DNA from: Spirochaetae bacterium HGW-Spirochaetae-3
GTDB taxonomy: Bacteria; Spirochaetota; Spirochaetia; Treponematales; UBA12059
NCBI GenBank assembly: GCA_002839315.1
Contig: PGXV01000004.1
Coordinates: 162,787-226,786 of the forward strand
Length of the DNA: 64,000 bases
Direction of reading: 5' to 3'
A model generated the notes under the pieces. It was not told the DNA's origin, did not search any database, and saw only the letters and a program-made list of their open reading frames with translations. How positions within the stretch are numbered: position 1 is the stretch's first letter; each line of letters starts with the position of its first letter. Made by a program: the position numbers and the translations under genes. Below, piece by piece: positions 41,626-50,095 of this stretch.

Positions 41626-43749
41626 TTACGCGGGCAGGAGTCCCTTGGAGGAGAGCTCCTGAGCCACGTCCGACAGGCCGAGCGCCTCGAGCCGCGCCCT
41701 GGTGGGCGAGCCGGTCTTCTCGTCCCAGCCGAATTCCTTGTACACCATGGTGCGGCCTATCTCCATGTCGTCCTGGGTCATCCTGTCGGTACCCGGGGTA
41801 AACTGGGCGATATCCTTGCCGTCCTTGCCCTTCTCGGCGGTGACGACCCATTCGGTCGTCTGGTCGTGGTTCTTGCGCATGTCGGCGGTGCCCATGGCGC
41901 GTACGGTCAACGCCCTGAAGAGCGTGAAGGCGCGCTCGGCGTCGAGGTCGAGGTCTTCCTTCGACTTCGGGATGCCGGTCACGAGCGTGTAGAACTGAGC
42001 CTCGAGCCCCGTATCGCCGCGGTACTTGCGTTCCTTGAGCGGGCTCGTGGTCATCGGCCACATCCAGTTGCACAGCGTCAGCGAGTTGTGGAGGAGGCTC
42101 CTGGAGAGCGACCACTTCACGAACTTCGCCTTGGCGGCGGTCATCGGCTTGTAGTTCTTGACGTCGTCGATAGCGTCGCGGCTGCCCCATTCCTCGGCGG
42201 CGATGTCCTTGAGCATGTCGATGGGCAGGCCCGCCGCGATGAAGTTCATGTGGCTGTGGTTCTGCGCGTCGCGGTTGGAGAAGCAGGAGATGAGCGCTCC
42301 GACCTGACCGCTCGCCTCGTTCGAGTGATGGACGGGGAAACCGAGCTTCGACCATAGCTTGTACTTGTAGTCGCTCCAGTAATCCTCACCGAAGTTCCAG
42401 CGCTTGGCCAGGTAGTACGAGCCGTCGGCGATGTGCCAGAGCTCGCCCTTCTTGTTGGCGACGCGGTCGTAGAAGTCGACGAGGAACGCGGGGTCGCCCT
42501 TCTCGAGCATGTCCCACGGGATCGACGCGTACTCCTCGGCCGGCAGGACCTTCTTGAAGATGCCGTGCTTGTGGGCGTACAGGACGTCGCGGCCGATCTG
42601 GCCGTAGTTGCACCACATGCCGTAGTCGTCGGCGAGCTTGGCTCCGAGGCCCTTGGCGATCATCGATTGCTCGCCGGGCTCCTGGCCGGGAAGGTCGGGC
42701 GTACCGTTGATCATGACGCCGAACGGGCTATAGAACCCCATGCAGGTATTGGCGACGTACGGATCCATGCCGTACCGCTCGAGCTGGGGGATCTTGACCT
42801 GGCTATGGCAGCGGATCGGGCAGTGTGCGCAGCCGCCCATGCGGACCGTGTACTTCTCGGCGACGGGCCCCAGGTCGACGACGGCCTTGTAGGTGCGGAG
42901 CCCGACGGACTGCATGTCCTCGGGATAGCACTCGCCGGTCTCGACGGGCGGATTGGCCGCGCCCCAGTAGAGCCCCTTCTTCGCGGTCCAGCGGCTCGAC
43001 GGGCTGGTGTACTCGGCCCAGGGCTGCGGGTTCTTGGGTACTACGTGCTGGTTGTTAGCGCCGATGAGGCTCATCATGTACTTGTCGAGAGCCATCAGCT
43101 CCTCGGGCTTCGCGGCGATCTTCACCGATCCCGTTCCCTTGACGCCGATCGCCTTGAGGTTCTTGGCTCCGAGGATGCCGCCGTGGCCGCCCGCGGAGTG
43201 CGAGGCTCCGGTGCGTATCACCGACAGGTTGAGCTGGTTCTCTCCGGCCTGGCCGATCGCGGCGACCTGGGCTTCCTTGCCCATCTGGCTGCCGATCATC
43301 GCCATGGTGTCGAAGATACCCTTGCCCCATATCCAGCGGGCGTCCTCGAGCGCGACCTTGCCGTCCTCGATGCGAAGCCACACGGGCTTCGGGCTCTTGC
43401 CCTCGACGACGATCATGTCCCAGCCGGCGTACTTGAGCTCGACCGAGAAGTAACCGCCCATATGCGAGCTGGAAACCGCGTGGAAGGGGTTGGAAGGAAG
43501 GAGGCTGGTGATGTTCGTCCTGCCCGAGCAGGGCACGCCGGTGCCGCAGAACGGGCCGGTGCCGAAGACGATCTTGTTCTCGGGGGCGAAGGGATGGGTG
43601 CCCGCTGGCACCTCGTCCCACATGATCTTCATCGCCATGCCCTCGCCGCCGATGAAATCCTTGTACTTGAGCGTATCGTCCGTGGAAATCTTACCGGTCG
43701 TAAGGTTTACGCGGAGTATCTTGCCCGTATATCCGTAGGTAACTGACAT
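41626..43749 (-). CDS. Aldehyde:ferredoxin oxidoreductase family tungstoenzyme (AOR)
   Basis: 707 residues. AOR enzymes use a tungsten bis-pterin and a [4Fe-4S] cluster to oxidise aldehydes to acids with ferredoxin. The N-terminal domain reads GYTGKILRVNLTTGKIS and FIGGEGMAMKIMW. The cofactor region has SHMGGYFSVELKYAGWD and ASHSAGGHGGILGAKNLKAI. Cluster ligands are Cys307, 310 and 314 (GGCAHCPIRCHS) plus a Cys near residue 500 in ALISCFSNRD. About 100 residues longer than archaeal AOR. The ferredoxin partner upstream suggests the YdhV-YdhY type of pair. SD is GGAAGAGGAG. Confidence 0.93.
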   Translation of the reverse strand: MSVTYGYTGKILRVNLTTGKISTDDTLKYKDFIGGEGMAMKIMWDEVPAGTHPFAPENKIVFGTGPFCGTGVPCSGRTNITSLLPSNPFHAVSSSHMGGYFSVELKYAGWDMIVVEGKSPKPVWLRIEDGKVALEDARWIWGKGIFDTMAMIGSQMGKEAQVAAIGQAGENQLNLSVIRTGASHSAGGHGGILGAKNLKAIGVKGTGSVKIAAKPEELMALDKYMMSLIGANNQHVVPKNPQPWAEYTSPSSRWTAKKGLYWGAANPPVETGECYPEDMQSVGLRTYKAVVDLGPVAEKYTVRMGGCAHCPIRCHSQVKIPQLERYGMDPYVANTCMGFYSPFGVMINGTPDLPGQEPGEQSMIAKGLGAKLADDYGMWCNYGQIGRDVLYAHKHGIFKKVLPAEEYASIPWDMLEKGDPAFLVDFYDRVANKKGELWHIADGSYYLAKRWNFGEDYWSDYKYKLWSKLGFPVHHSNEASGQVGALISCFSNRDAQNHSHMNFIAAGLPIDMLKDIAAEEWGSRDAIDDVKNYKPMTAAKAKFVKWSLSRSLLHNSLTLCNWMWPMTTSPLKERKYRGDTGLEAQFYTLVTGIPKSKEDLDLDAERAFTLFRALTVRAMGTADMRKNHDQTTEWVVTAEKGKDGKDIAQFTPGTDRMTQDDMEIGRTMVYKEFGWDEKTGSPTRARLEALGLSDVAQELSSKGLLPA

Positions 43750-43767
43750 GCTTGCGTCTCCTCTTCC

Positions 43768-44469
43768 TTACGCGGTCGCGCCGCTGACGGCGTCGGCCGT
43801 TCCGCCCGTACCGAACAGCAACGCCTCGGCCTCCGCCCATGGGTAGAATTTGATAGCGCCCGTCGGACAATTCTTGACGCAGTTGGGGTCGCCGCCGCAC
43901 AGGAGGCACTTGGTTGACTTCTCGGTCTCGGGGTCGACGGTCGCTATGCCCCAGGGGCAGGCTCGCTGGCAGGCGCCGCAGCCGACGCACTTTCGCGCGT
44001 CGACGACGCGGGCTCCGGTCGTCTTGTCGGCGGAGATGGCCCCGACGGGGCAGGCCTCGCCGCAGGCCGGGTGCGAGCACTGCCTGCAGGTCTCGCCGAC
44101 GACGCGGAAGTTACCCAGCTGGCCGTCGGCCCTGGCGTACGCGGCGGAGACGCCGGCTACGCCGTAGTTGAGGTTCCTGGATACCTTGATGCGGGAAATG
44201 TACGACGAACCCTTGCCGTCGTTTCGTACGGTACACGCGGTCTCGCAGCGCCGGCAGCCGACGCAACGGCTGGGATCGTGAACGATCGCGCCGGACGAGG
44301 TCGCCCATACCTTTACCTTCTTACCGTCTCTCGTGTCGAAGCTGACGCAGCCGAACGCGGCCGCGGCGAACGCTCCCGCGAGGCCGGCGCCGGCCAATCG
44401 CAAGAATTCGCGCCTCGACGACGTGGAACGCTTCGACTCGCCCTCGGGGGCGCTCTTGGTCGTATCCAT
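43768..44469 (-). CDS. Tat-exported polyferredoxin (YdhY/DmsB-like), partner of AOR
   Basis: 233 residues from ATG at 44469, SD GGAGG. A twin-arginine signal SSRREFLRLAGAGLAGAF is at residues 16-35, and a Cys in AAFGC could be lipid-modified. Four cluster motifs follow: CVGCRRCETAC, CRQCSHPACGEAC, CVGCGACQRAC and CLLCGGDPNCVKNC with CP. This is the DmsB/NrfC-type arrangement. It would carry electrons from AOR toward the membrane. AOR itself has no export signal, so it either rides along with this protein or works on the other side of the membrane. tatA and tatC lie downstream in the operon. Confidence 0.9.
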   Translation of the reverse strand: MDTTKSAPEGESKRSTSSRREFLRLAGAGLAGAFAAAAFGCVSFDTRDGKKVKVWATSSGAIVHDPSRCVGCRRCETACTVRNDGKGSSYISRIKVSRNLNYGVAGVSAAYARADGQLGNFRVVGETCRQCSHPACGEACPVGAISADKTTGARVVDARKCVGCGACQRACPWGIATVDPETEKSTKCLLCGGDPNCVKNCPTGAIKFYPWAEAEALLFGTGGTADAVSGATA

Positions 44470-44482
44470 GATCGAACCTCCA

Positions 44483-44497
44483 TGCGGATAATCCGCA
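44483..44497 (-). promoter_or_regulatory. Hairpin sequestering the ribosome binding site of the polyferredoxin gene
   Basis: On the minus strand TGCGGAT-T-ATCCGCA, flanked by AACCT and AGGTT, which pair around it. The second flank is part of the GGAGGTT ribosome binding site. It lies between the riboswitch and the start codon and may be its expression platform. Confidence 0.5.
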
Positions 44498-44514
44498 AGG
44501 TTGTAATGGTGCGA

Positions 44515-44660
44515 ACTCCTTTCCGATGCCTTTGCGGGGCGGGGAGGCCGAGGACGTTTCCGTCCTGGCCCATAGGCGCCGCCGAAAATTCGGAAAGCGC
44601 CAAGGATCGGCGGCCGTAGCCACGGCGACGCCGCGGCCGTAGGCCGTTCCGATTCGGAGT
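44515..44660 (-). promoter_or_regulatory. Second Moco/Tuco-type riboswitch, upstream of the AOR operon
   Basis: On the minus strand ACTCCGA opens the element, and ACTCC (44656-44660) pairs with GGAGT (44515-44519). Further in are GGGC, an AGGACG-GAAA-CGTCCT hairpin (44551-44566), CCTCCC and CATCGGAAAGGAG. The same blocks, in the same order, form the element at 28451. Here no extra hairpin lies between CCTCCC and the GGAAAGG end. The gene behind it encodes a tungstoenzyme system, in keeping with cofactor sensing. Confidence 0.68.
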
Positions 44661-44704
44661 CAAAATTGAAAAGAACGCTCGCGCCGCCTCGGCGGCACTC
44701 AGCT

Positions 44705-44733
44705 TTTATAGAATAGCTAATCAAATAAGTCAA
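44705..44733 (-). promoter_or_regulatory. Promoter of the AOR operon
   Basis: On the minus strand TTGACT (44728-44733), 17-bp spacer, TATAAA (44705-44710). The start near 44698 leaves room for the whole riboswitch. Confidence 0.7.
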
Positions 44734-44756
44734 TATTATCTATATAGAAATTTCTA

Positions 44757-46625
44757 TTATCCGATAAATTCTATCCATAATTTTTGTAGAGTACCGTTAT
44801 GGCGTTCCAGCTCCGACGCGATCGCCTTGGCGCGCTTGTAGTCGCGCGCGTCAAAGGCGGCTGCCGACTCTCGTTCCAGCCGCTCCCTTTCGCGTTCCAT
44901 GGCCTCTATCCTCGCCTCCGTATCGGACGGCGCTCGATCGGAGGCGGCTACGCGAGTGGTCCGTCCCCGCCTCTCTATTCCGCCCGAAGCGCCGCGCCGC
45001 GGCGCGCTCCGCTGGGAGCCGACGTCGCGCCAGTACTCGGAGAATCCGCCCTCGTACTCGTTCAGGCGCCCTTCCGCGATGAAGACTACGCGCTCTGCGA
45101 CCTTCTCGATGAAGTAGCGGTCGTGCGATACGACGAGCACCGTCCCGTCGAAATCCGCGAGCGCTTCCTCCACCGCCTCTCGCGTCGGAATATCCAGATG
45201 GTTCGTAGGCTCGTCAAGGATGAGGAAATTGGCCCTGAGGGCCGACGCGCGCGCCAGCTGCAGCCGGTTGAGCTCGCCGCCGGACAGATCGGCGATACGC
45301 TTGTCCAGGTCGTCCCATCCGAAGAGGAAGCGGCCGAGGTGCGAGAACGCCTCGCGCCTGGTCGGCATGATCTTGAGGAACTCGTCCTCCACCGTATTCG
45401 CCGGGTCGAACACCTCCTGGGCTTGGGCGCAGTAGCCTATCACCATGCTCGGGCCCACGCGCAGCGTCGCGTCGTCCCAGGACCCGCGCGCGACGATATC
45501 GCGCACGAGGCTCGTCTTGCCCGATCCGTTGGAGCCTACGAGCGCGACGCGCTCTCCGTTCATGACGGTGAAGCCTGAGGATTCGAGGATTCGATGCTCG
45601 CCGTAGGACTTGGCGTAGCCCTCTACCCGTAGCGAGAGGTCCGCCTTTGACGCCTCCCCGAGGAACGTCACCCTGGCGTCGCGGTTACCGAGGTCAGGCC
45701 GCTCGGTCGCGTCGGCCTTCACGCGCTCCAGCTGGCTCCGCCTCGCATGCAGGCGCTTGCCCCAGGCCGGATCTGGCCTCGACCGCGCTATCTCGGCGAA
45801 TCGGCGGACGAGCGCCTCTAGTCGCTCGATCCGCTTGCGGTCGGCCTGCCAGTCCTGGCCTTGTCCCGCCGCCTGCTTCAGACGCTCGAGGCGGTACGAA
45901 GAGTAGTTGCCGGAGAAGCGCGCGACGCGCCCGCCCTCGAGCTCGAGCACGGCGTCGGCGACCCTGTCGAGCATGCGCCGGTCGTGGGACACGAGTAACA
46001 CCGCGCACGGTAGCGAGCGCAGGAAATCCTCGAGCCACGCGAGGCCGGCCATATCGAGATGGTTGCCAGGCTCGTCGAGTATCAGGAGGTCGGGCATGCG
46101 CCGCACCGCCTTGACGAGTGCGAGCACGTTCTTCTCGCCTCCCGAGAGCAACGCCGCTTCGGTCGAGGCCTGATGCCCGAGTCCCGCCTTCTGTAGGAGG
46201 CGTTCAGCCGATTCCTCGGCGAGGTCGCCCTCGTCGGCGTCGTACGCCTCGCGGACTACGGAGTACCGGGCCAGGGCGGCCTCTCCTTCCCTACCTTCCG
46301 CGCCAACCATCGCCTCCGCCAGCCGTTCCAGCTCGGCTCGCCGATCCAACGCGTCGCGGCATACGAAATCCGCGGCGGTCTCGCCTTCCCGGAAGGCGGG
46401 CGACTTCTGCGGCACGTACGCGAAGCGGACGCCCGGCCGGAACCTGACCACGCCCTTATAGTCGTCGTCGTCACCTATCGCGATGCGTACTAGCGTCGTC
46501 TTCCCGCAGCCGTTCCTTCCGACGAGCGCGACCTTCTCGCCTTCCTCGATGGCGAACGACGCGTTCGACAGTATCGGCCGGCCTCCGAAATCCTTTGTTA
46601 CGTCGATGCATTCAAGAATAGCCAT
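44757..46625 (-). CDS. ABC-F family ATPase (ribosome-associated, Uup/EttA-like)
   Basis: 622 residues with two ATPase halves and no membrane segments. Half 1: GRNGCGKTTLV near residue 37, LSGGEKNVLALVKAV, LLILDEPGNHLDM. Half 2: GSNGSGKTSLV near residue 362, LSGGELNRLQLARA, FLILDEPTNHLDI. The linker between them and a C-terminal coiled coil (ARIEAMERERERLERESAAAF) fit ABC-F proteins that act on the ribosomal E site. Whether it gives antibiotic resistance or helps stalled ribosomes cannot be told. SD is AAAGGG. A long leader with a terminator precedes it. Confidence 0.92.
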   Translation of the reverse strand: MAILECIDVTKDFGGRPILSNASFAIEEGEKVALVGRNGCGKTTLVRIAIGDDDDYKGVVRFRPGVRFAYVPQKSPAFREGETAADFVCRDALDRRAELERLAEAMVGAEGREGEAALARYSVVREAYDADEGDLAEESAERLLQKAGLGHQASTEAALLSGGEKNVLALVKAVRRMPDLLILDEPGNHLDMAGLAWLEDFLRSLPCAVLLVSHDRRMLDRVADAVLELEGGRVARFSGNYSSYRLERLKQAAGQGQDWQADRKRIERLEALVRRFAEIARSRPDPAWGKRLHARRSQLERVKADATERPDLGNRDARVTFLGEASKADLSLRVEGYAKSYGEHRILESSGFTVMNGERVALVGSNGSGKTSLVRDIVARGSWDDATLRVGPSMVIGYCAQAQEVFDPANTVEDEFLKIMPTRREAFSHLGRFLFGWDDLDKRIADLSGGELNRLQLARASALRANFLILDEPTNHLDIPTREAVEEALADFDGTVLVVSHDRYFIEKVAERVVFIAEGRLNEYEGGFSEYWRDVGSQRSAPRRGASGGIERRGRTTRVAASDRAPSDTEARIEAMERERERLERESAAAFDARDYKRAKAIASELERHNGTLQKLWIEFIG

Positions 46626-46732
46626 GCGATGTCCCTTTCATTGCCGGCCGCGCGGACCGCCCGTAGCGGGTATCGCCGCGCATCGCCTCCGTTCGCTTCG
46701 CCATGGTCATCCAAGACCGATCCTCAAGAGCG

Positions 46733-46770
46733 AAAAAAAGCCGCGCGATCCCGTCGGGGGCCGCGCGGCT
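46733..46770 (-). terminator. Terminator inside the ABC-F gene leader (candidate attenuator)
   Basis: On the minus strand AGCCGCGCG pairs with CGCGCGGCT around a 14-nt loop, followed by seven T residues. It lies about 110 nt upstream of the ABC-F start and downstream of that gene's promoter, so it would stop most transcripts early. Confidence 0.75.
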
Positions 46771-46912
46771 CGGATTTCGATACTTGAATATCTCAAATAT
46801 CTCCACACTCCGATTCGAGCGGACCTGTCCCGTCGAGGAGAGCGCCGCCCTGAGAGCGGACCGACATAACGTCGGTAAGGTCTATCGAACATAGTGGAGA
46901 ACGCATGTCCGG

Positions 46913-46942
46913 AATATAGCACGAGTAGCTTCAGGGGCGCAA
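46913..46942 (-). promoter_or_regulatory. Promoter of the ABC-F leader
   Basis: On the minus strand TTGCGC (46937-46942), 18-bp spacer, TATATT (46913-46918). Expected start near 46906. The leader also holds an ACCGAC hairpin (46860-46876) and a possible short open frame from GTG at 46806 that reads through the terminator and overlaps the ABC-F start. Confidence 0.45.
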
Positions 46943-46960
46943 GCGCGGCGCAGGAAGCGC

Positions 46961-46990
46961 TTGGACGGCCGAGCGCCGCGCGGCTATACT
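46961..46990 (+). promoter_or_regulatory. Promoter of the phosphoribosyltransferase-like gene, leaderless geometry
   Basis: TTGGAC (46961-46966), 18-bp spacer, TATACT (46985-46990), then 6 nt to ATG. Confidence 0.55.
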
Positions 46991-46996
46991 CCAGGT

Positions 46997-47860
46997 ATGA
47001 TAGACGAGTTCCTGTTCTGCGATTGGGACGAGCCGCCTGACGCGATGAATTTCGAGCGACCCTACGGCGAGGTGATAGGCAAGGCCGCGGACATCGTCGC
47101 GTCGCTCTCCCCCGGTCGCGTGGACGCCGCCGACCCTCGTTCCTGGGACGCGGCGCGCGAGCTATACGTACTGGCGCCGGCTATCGTCAACGTGGCGCTC
47201 AACCACTCGGTCTGCGTACAGTTCGGCCTTCCCCTGCATCCGACCGAATACTTCGAGGTCGACCAGGACGCGCCGGAGCAGGTACGCTACCCTACCGATG
47301 TCGAGGACGAGGCCTTCGACCTTCTAGCGAGGTCCATCGCGCTCGCCAGGGCCGCATACCGGCTCGATCCGGGATTCGGGGTCCTGGCCGCCGAGTACCG
47401 CGTCGGGCTACCGCACGGCCTCAACGGTTTCATGTATACGTCTAAACAGGACAAGTATACGTGGAGGGCGGCCGAACCCGCCAAGATTCGATCGCTGGCC
47501 GATTCCGTTCTCAAGGGCGGCAGGCCCGAGATCGCCATAGGCGCGGCCCACGGCTCGATCATGGCCGGGCTGTTCCTCGCCGAGCTGCTCGCGTGCGACC
47601 TGTGGTTCCTACGTTTCAGCATGTTCAAGCGCAACGATCGCGCTCCCGTCGTCTCGGCGCGTGACGAGGCCCTCATCCGAGCCCACGGAGACGGGTCCAA
47701 GATCCTCATCTTCGACGAGGACTCGGCGTCGGGGACGACGCTCTCGATACTATCGGGCAGCGTCAAGGAGATGGCGCCCAAGGCGCGTACCGGGGCGGTC
47801 ATCCGCCACGCCAGCTCGGGATTCCGGCCTGACTACGTCGGCAGGGTATGGTGGGACTGA
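46997..47860 (+). CDS. Phosphoribosyltransferase-like protein of unknown specificity
   Basis: 287 residues from ATG at 46997, which is preceded by TATACT at 6 nt and has no usable SD at normal distance. Near residue 235, ILIFDEDSASGTTLSIL has the PRPP-binding loop pattern (hydrophobic strand, acidic pair, then SGTT), and a helper region IAIGAAHGSIMAGLFLAELL lies before it. The N-terminal about 130 residues are not recognisable. A nucleobase or other substrate cannot be named. There is no biosynthetic neighbour. Confidence 0.65.
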   Translation: MIDEFLFCDWDEPPDAMNFERPYGEVIGKAADIVASLSPGRVDAADPRSWDAARELYVLAPAIVNVALNHSVCVQFGLPLHPTEYFEVDQDAPEQVRYPTDVEDEAFDLLARSIALARAAYRLDPGFGVLAAEYRVGLPHGLNGFMYTSKQDKYTWRAAEPAKIRSLADSVLKGGRPEIAIGAAHGSIMAGLFLAELLACDLWFLRFSMFKRNDRAPVVSARDEALIRAHGDGSKILIFDEDSASGTTLSILSGSVKEMAPKARTGAVIRHASSGFRPDYVGRVWWD

Positions 47861-47872
47861 TGGACGCCCCCT

Positions 47873-50002
47873 TCAGACGCCTATCAGGCGGACGACCTCC
47901 TCGCCGCTCGAGGCGCCCAGGATCTGGGTCCTCCGCGCCTCGTCGCGAAGGGCGGCGCCGATGCCCGCCAGGAACTGTATATGGGAGGCCGGGCTCTTCT
48001 TCGGCGTCAACAACAGCACGACGATGGTCGCCGGCTGGCCATCCAACGACTGGAACTCCACGCCGCTCCGCTTTATACCTATCGCCGCCGCCATCGTCGT
48101 CACCGCGTCCGTCTTGGCGTGGGGCAAGGCGATGCCGTTCTGCATGCCGGTGCTCATAGATCGCTCCCGCTCCATGGCGTCGGAGAAGGCTAGTTCCACG
48201 TCGTCGACGCGTCCGCTCCTGGCGAGCGTATCGAGCAGCTCGCGGATTACGCCTTCCTTCGTATCCGCCTTGAGGTCGAGCGCGACGCACGAGGAGCGGA
48301 CCGCCTTGGCCTCGTTCGCTCCGAGCGGCGCTCCCTCGTCGGGGCTCGCGCTCTGGATGCTCGAGGGGTCGAAGTCGCTCTTCAGTTTGGCGAAGCTCTG
48401 GTTGAGGGCGGCGACGGCCTCGAAGACCGACGCCTGCACGATCGGGAGCGCGTCCCCCGACGCCTGCACGGAAAGCCGGGCCCTGTCGAGGCGCATGGAG
48501 AAGGCCTTGTCGTCACGCCTGATCTGGGCTATGCCCTCCTCTATGTCCATCGTCCTGACGTAGTAGCCTTCCGCCTCTAGTTCGTGCGTCATGGTATCGG
48601 TAACGAGGACCGCGACGTCCTCCGACGGGAAATCGAAATCGACCGTCCGCGATTCGCCGCGCGGATCCGGCTTCCTGGTACCCGATCCGGATATGCGCAG
48701 GGTCGTAGTCAGGCCGAACGGCGCGACGACGGTCGTCAGCAGGGTCATCATCACCGAGACGCCGAACAGCTTGCCGTCGAGGATGCCGCTCGTCGCGCCG
48801 ATGCCGGCGATTATAAGCGCGACCTCGCCGCGAGGCACCATGCCGGCGCCGATACGTAACGCCCCTTTCCAGTTGAAGCCGGCGAACAGCGAAGGCAGGC
48901 CGCAGCCTATGACCTTGGATAGTATTCCCACGACGGTGAAGACGAGTCCGGCCGCGACTACGGCGGGAGAGAGGAGCTGGCGCACGTCTACGAGCATGCC
49001 CATCACCGCGAAGAATACGGGCACGAAGAACTCGTAGAGGACGTGCATCTTCTCGATGATGATATGGCTTATATCGGTCTTGGAAAGCGAAAGCCCGGTA
49101 ATGTACGCGCCTATGATCATGGCCAGGCCTTCGCGCTCGAAGAATCCCGACATGACGAGCGCCAGGCCGAGCGACATAATCGTAAAGGCGCTCGCGTGCT
49201 TGAACATCTTGAGGACCCCCGCCACTCGCTTGGCGAGCAAGAGGCCCAGAGCGGTCACGCCTAGCCATATCCCGAATGCCCGCGCAGCGATGAGGCCTAT
49301 CCTGCCCCACTCGATGACCCCGGCCGAACCGTTCGACGCGGCGGCGATGCCCATGACGACGGCGAGGAACACGATCCCCAGGACGTCGTCGAATACGGCG
49401 GCCGCCAGGATGGTCACGCCCTCGGGGCTGTCCATCCTCTTCCGATCGGAAAGGATCCTCGCGGTAATGCCGACGCTCGTGGCCGTTGACAATATGCCGA
49501 GGAACAGGTTGCGCGGATCCATGAACGCCCCGCCGAACATGGAGACGCCTACTAGATCGCCCGCGGCGAAGGAGATGACGACTCCGCCTATGCCGACGAT
49601 ACCCCCGGCTACCGAGTACTTAAGGAACAACGACAGGTCCGTCTCGAGACCGGACACGAACAAGAGGATTATGGAGGCTATAGTCGCGATGCCGTAGAGC
49701 TCTGGGCTGATAGGTATCTCGCTAATGGTCGCGAAGAAGAGCCCTCGCGGGAAACCCGGTAACGAGAGGGCGCCGAGCGCGTATGGGCCGATGGCTATGC
49801 CCGACAGGAGCTCTCCGAGCACCGACGGCATCCTGAGCCTTTGCGCGAGTATGCCGCCGAGCTTCGCCGCGAAAAGCACTATGCCGATCTGAATGACGAG
49901 GGCCGATTGCCCCTCTGCGAGGTCGCCGGAGGAAGCAAACGAAGGAGCGCAGGTGAGCAGTAGAAGAAATGAAAGAAGCGTAATCCGTCGCAAAGATTTC
50001 AC
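47873..50002 (-). CDS. Cation/proton antiporter (CPA2/KefB-like) fused to a PTS EIIA domain
   Basis: 709 residues from GTG at 50002 (AGAGGT 5 nt upstream), with a signal-like first helix (LSFLLLLTCAPSFA). About 12 membrane helices follow with the CPA core: GELLSGIAIGPYALG, LFVSGLETDLSLFL, LSTATSVGITARIL, AAVFDDVLGIV and MVPRGEVALIIAGIG. From about residue 555 there is a PTS_EIIA type 2 domain with the phosphorylatable His in NGIALPHAKTDAV. A linker domain of about 110 residues lies between. Sugar-PTS state could thus control ion exchange. Confidence 0.88.
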   Translation of the reverse strand: MKSLRRITLLSFLLLLTCAPSFASSGDLAEGQSALVIQIGIVLFAAKLGGILAQRLRMPSVLGELLSGIAIGPYALGALSLPGFPRGLFFATISEIPISPELYGIATIASIILLFVSGLETDLSLFLKYSVAGGIVGIGGVVISFAAGDLVGVSMFGGAFMDPRNLFLGILSTATSVGITARILSDRKRMDSPEGVTILAAAVFDDVLGIVFLAVVMGIAAASNGSAGVIEWGRIGLIAARAFGIWLGVTALGLLLAKRVAGVLKMFKHASAFTIMSLGLALVMSGFFEREGLAMIIGAYITGLSLSKTDISHIIIEKMHVLYEFFVPVFFAVMGMLVDVRQLLSPAVVAAGLVFTVVGILSKVIGCGLPSLFAGFNWKGALRIGAGMVPRGEVALIIAGIGATSGILDGKLFGVSVMMTLLTTVVAPFGLTTTLRISGSGTRKPDPRGESRTVDFDFPSEDVAVLVTDTMTHELEAEGYYVRTMDIEEGIAQIRRDDKAFSMRLDRARLSVQASGDALPIVQASVFEAVAALNQSFAKLKSDFDPSSIQSASPDEGAPLGANEAKAVRSSCVALDLKADTKEGVIRELLDTLARSGRVDDVELAFSDAMERERSMSTGMQNGIALPHAKTDAVTTMAAAIGIKRSGVEFQSLDGQPATIVVLLLTPKKSPASHIQFLAGIGAALRDEARRTQILGASSGEEVVRLIGV

Positions 50003-50095
50003 GTATACCTCTAGATTCGCGCAATACAACGTCGTATTACAGTATATGCGACAGCTTACTGGACAGAGAAATTCGTAGCAAGAGGAAAGGCTTCT

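Noticed and set aside
42433-43746. Plus-strand frame of 437 codons opposite the AOR gene
   Set aside because: Mirror of a certain tungstoenzyme gene; no start signal or family pattern.
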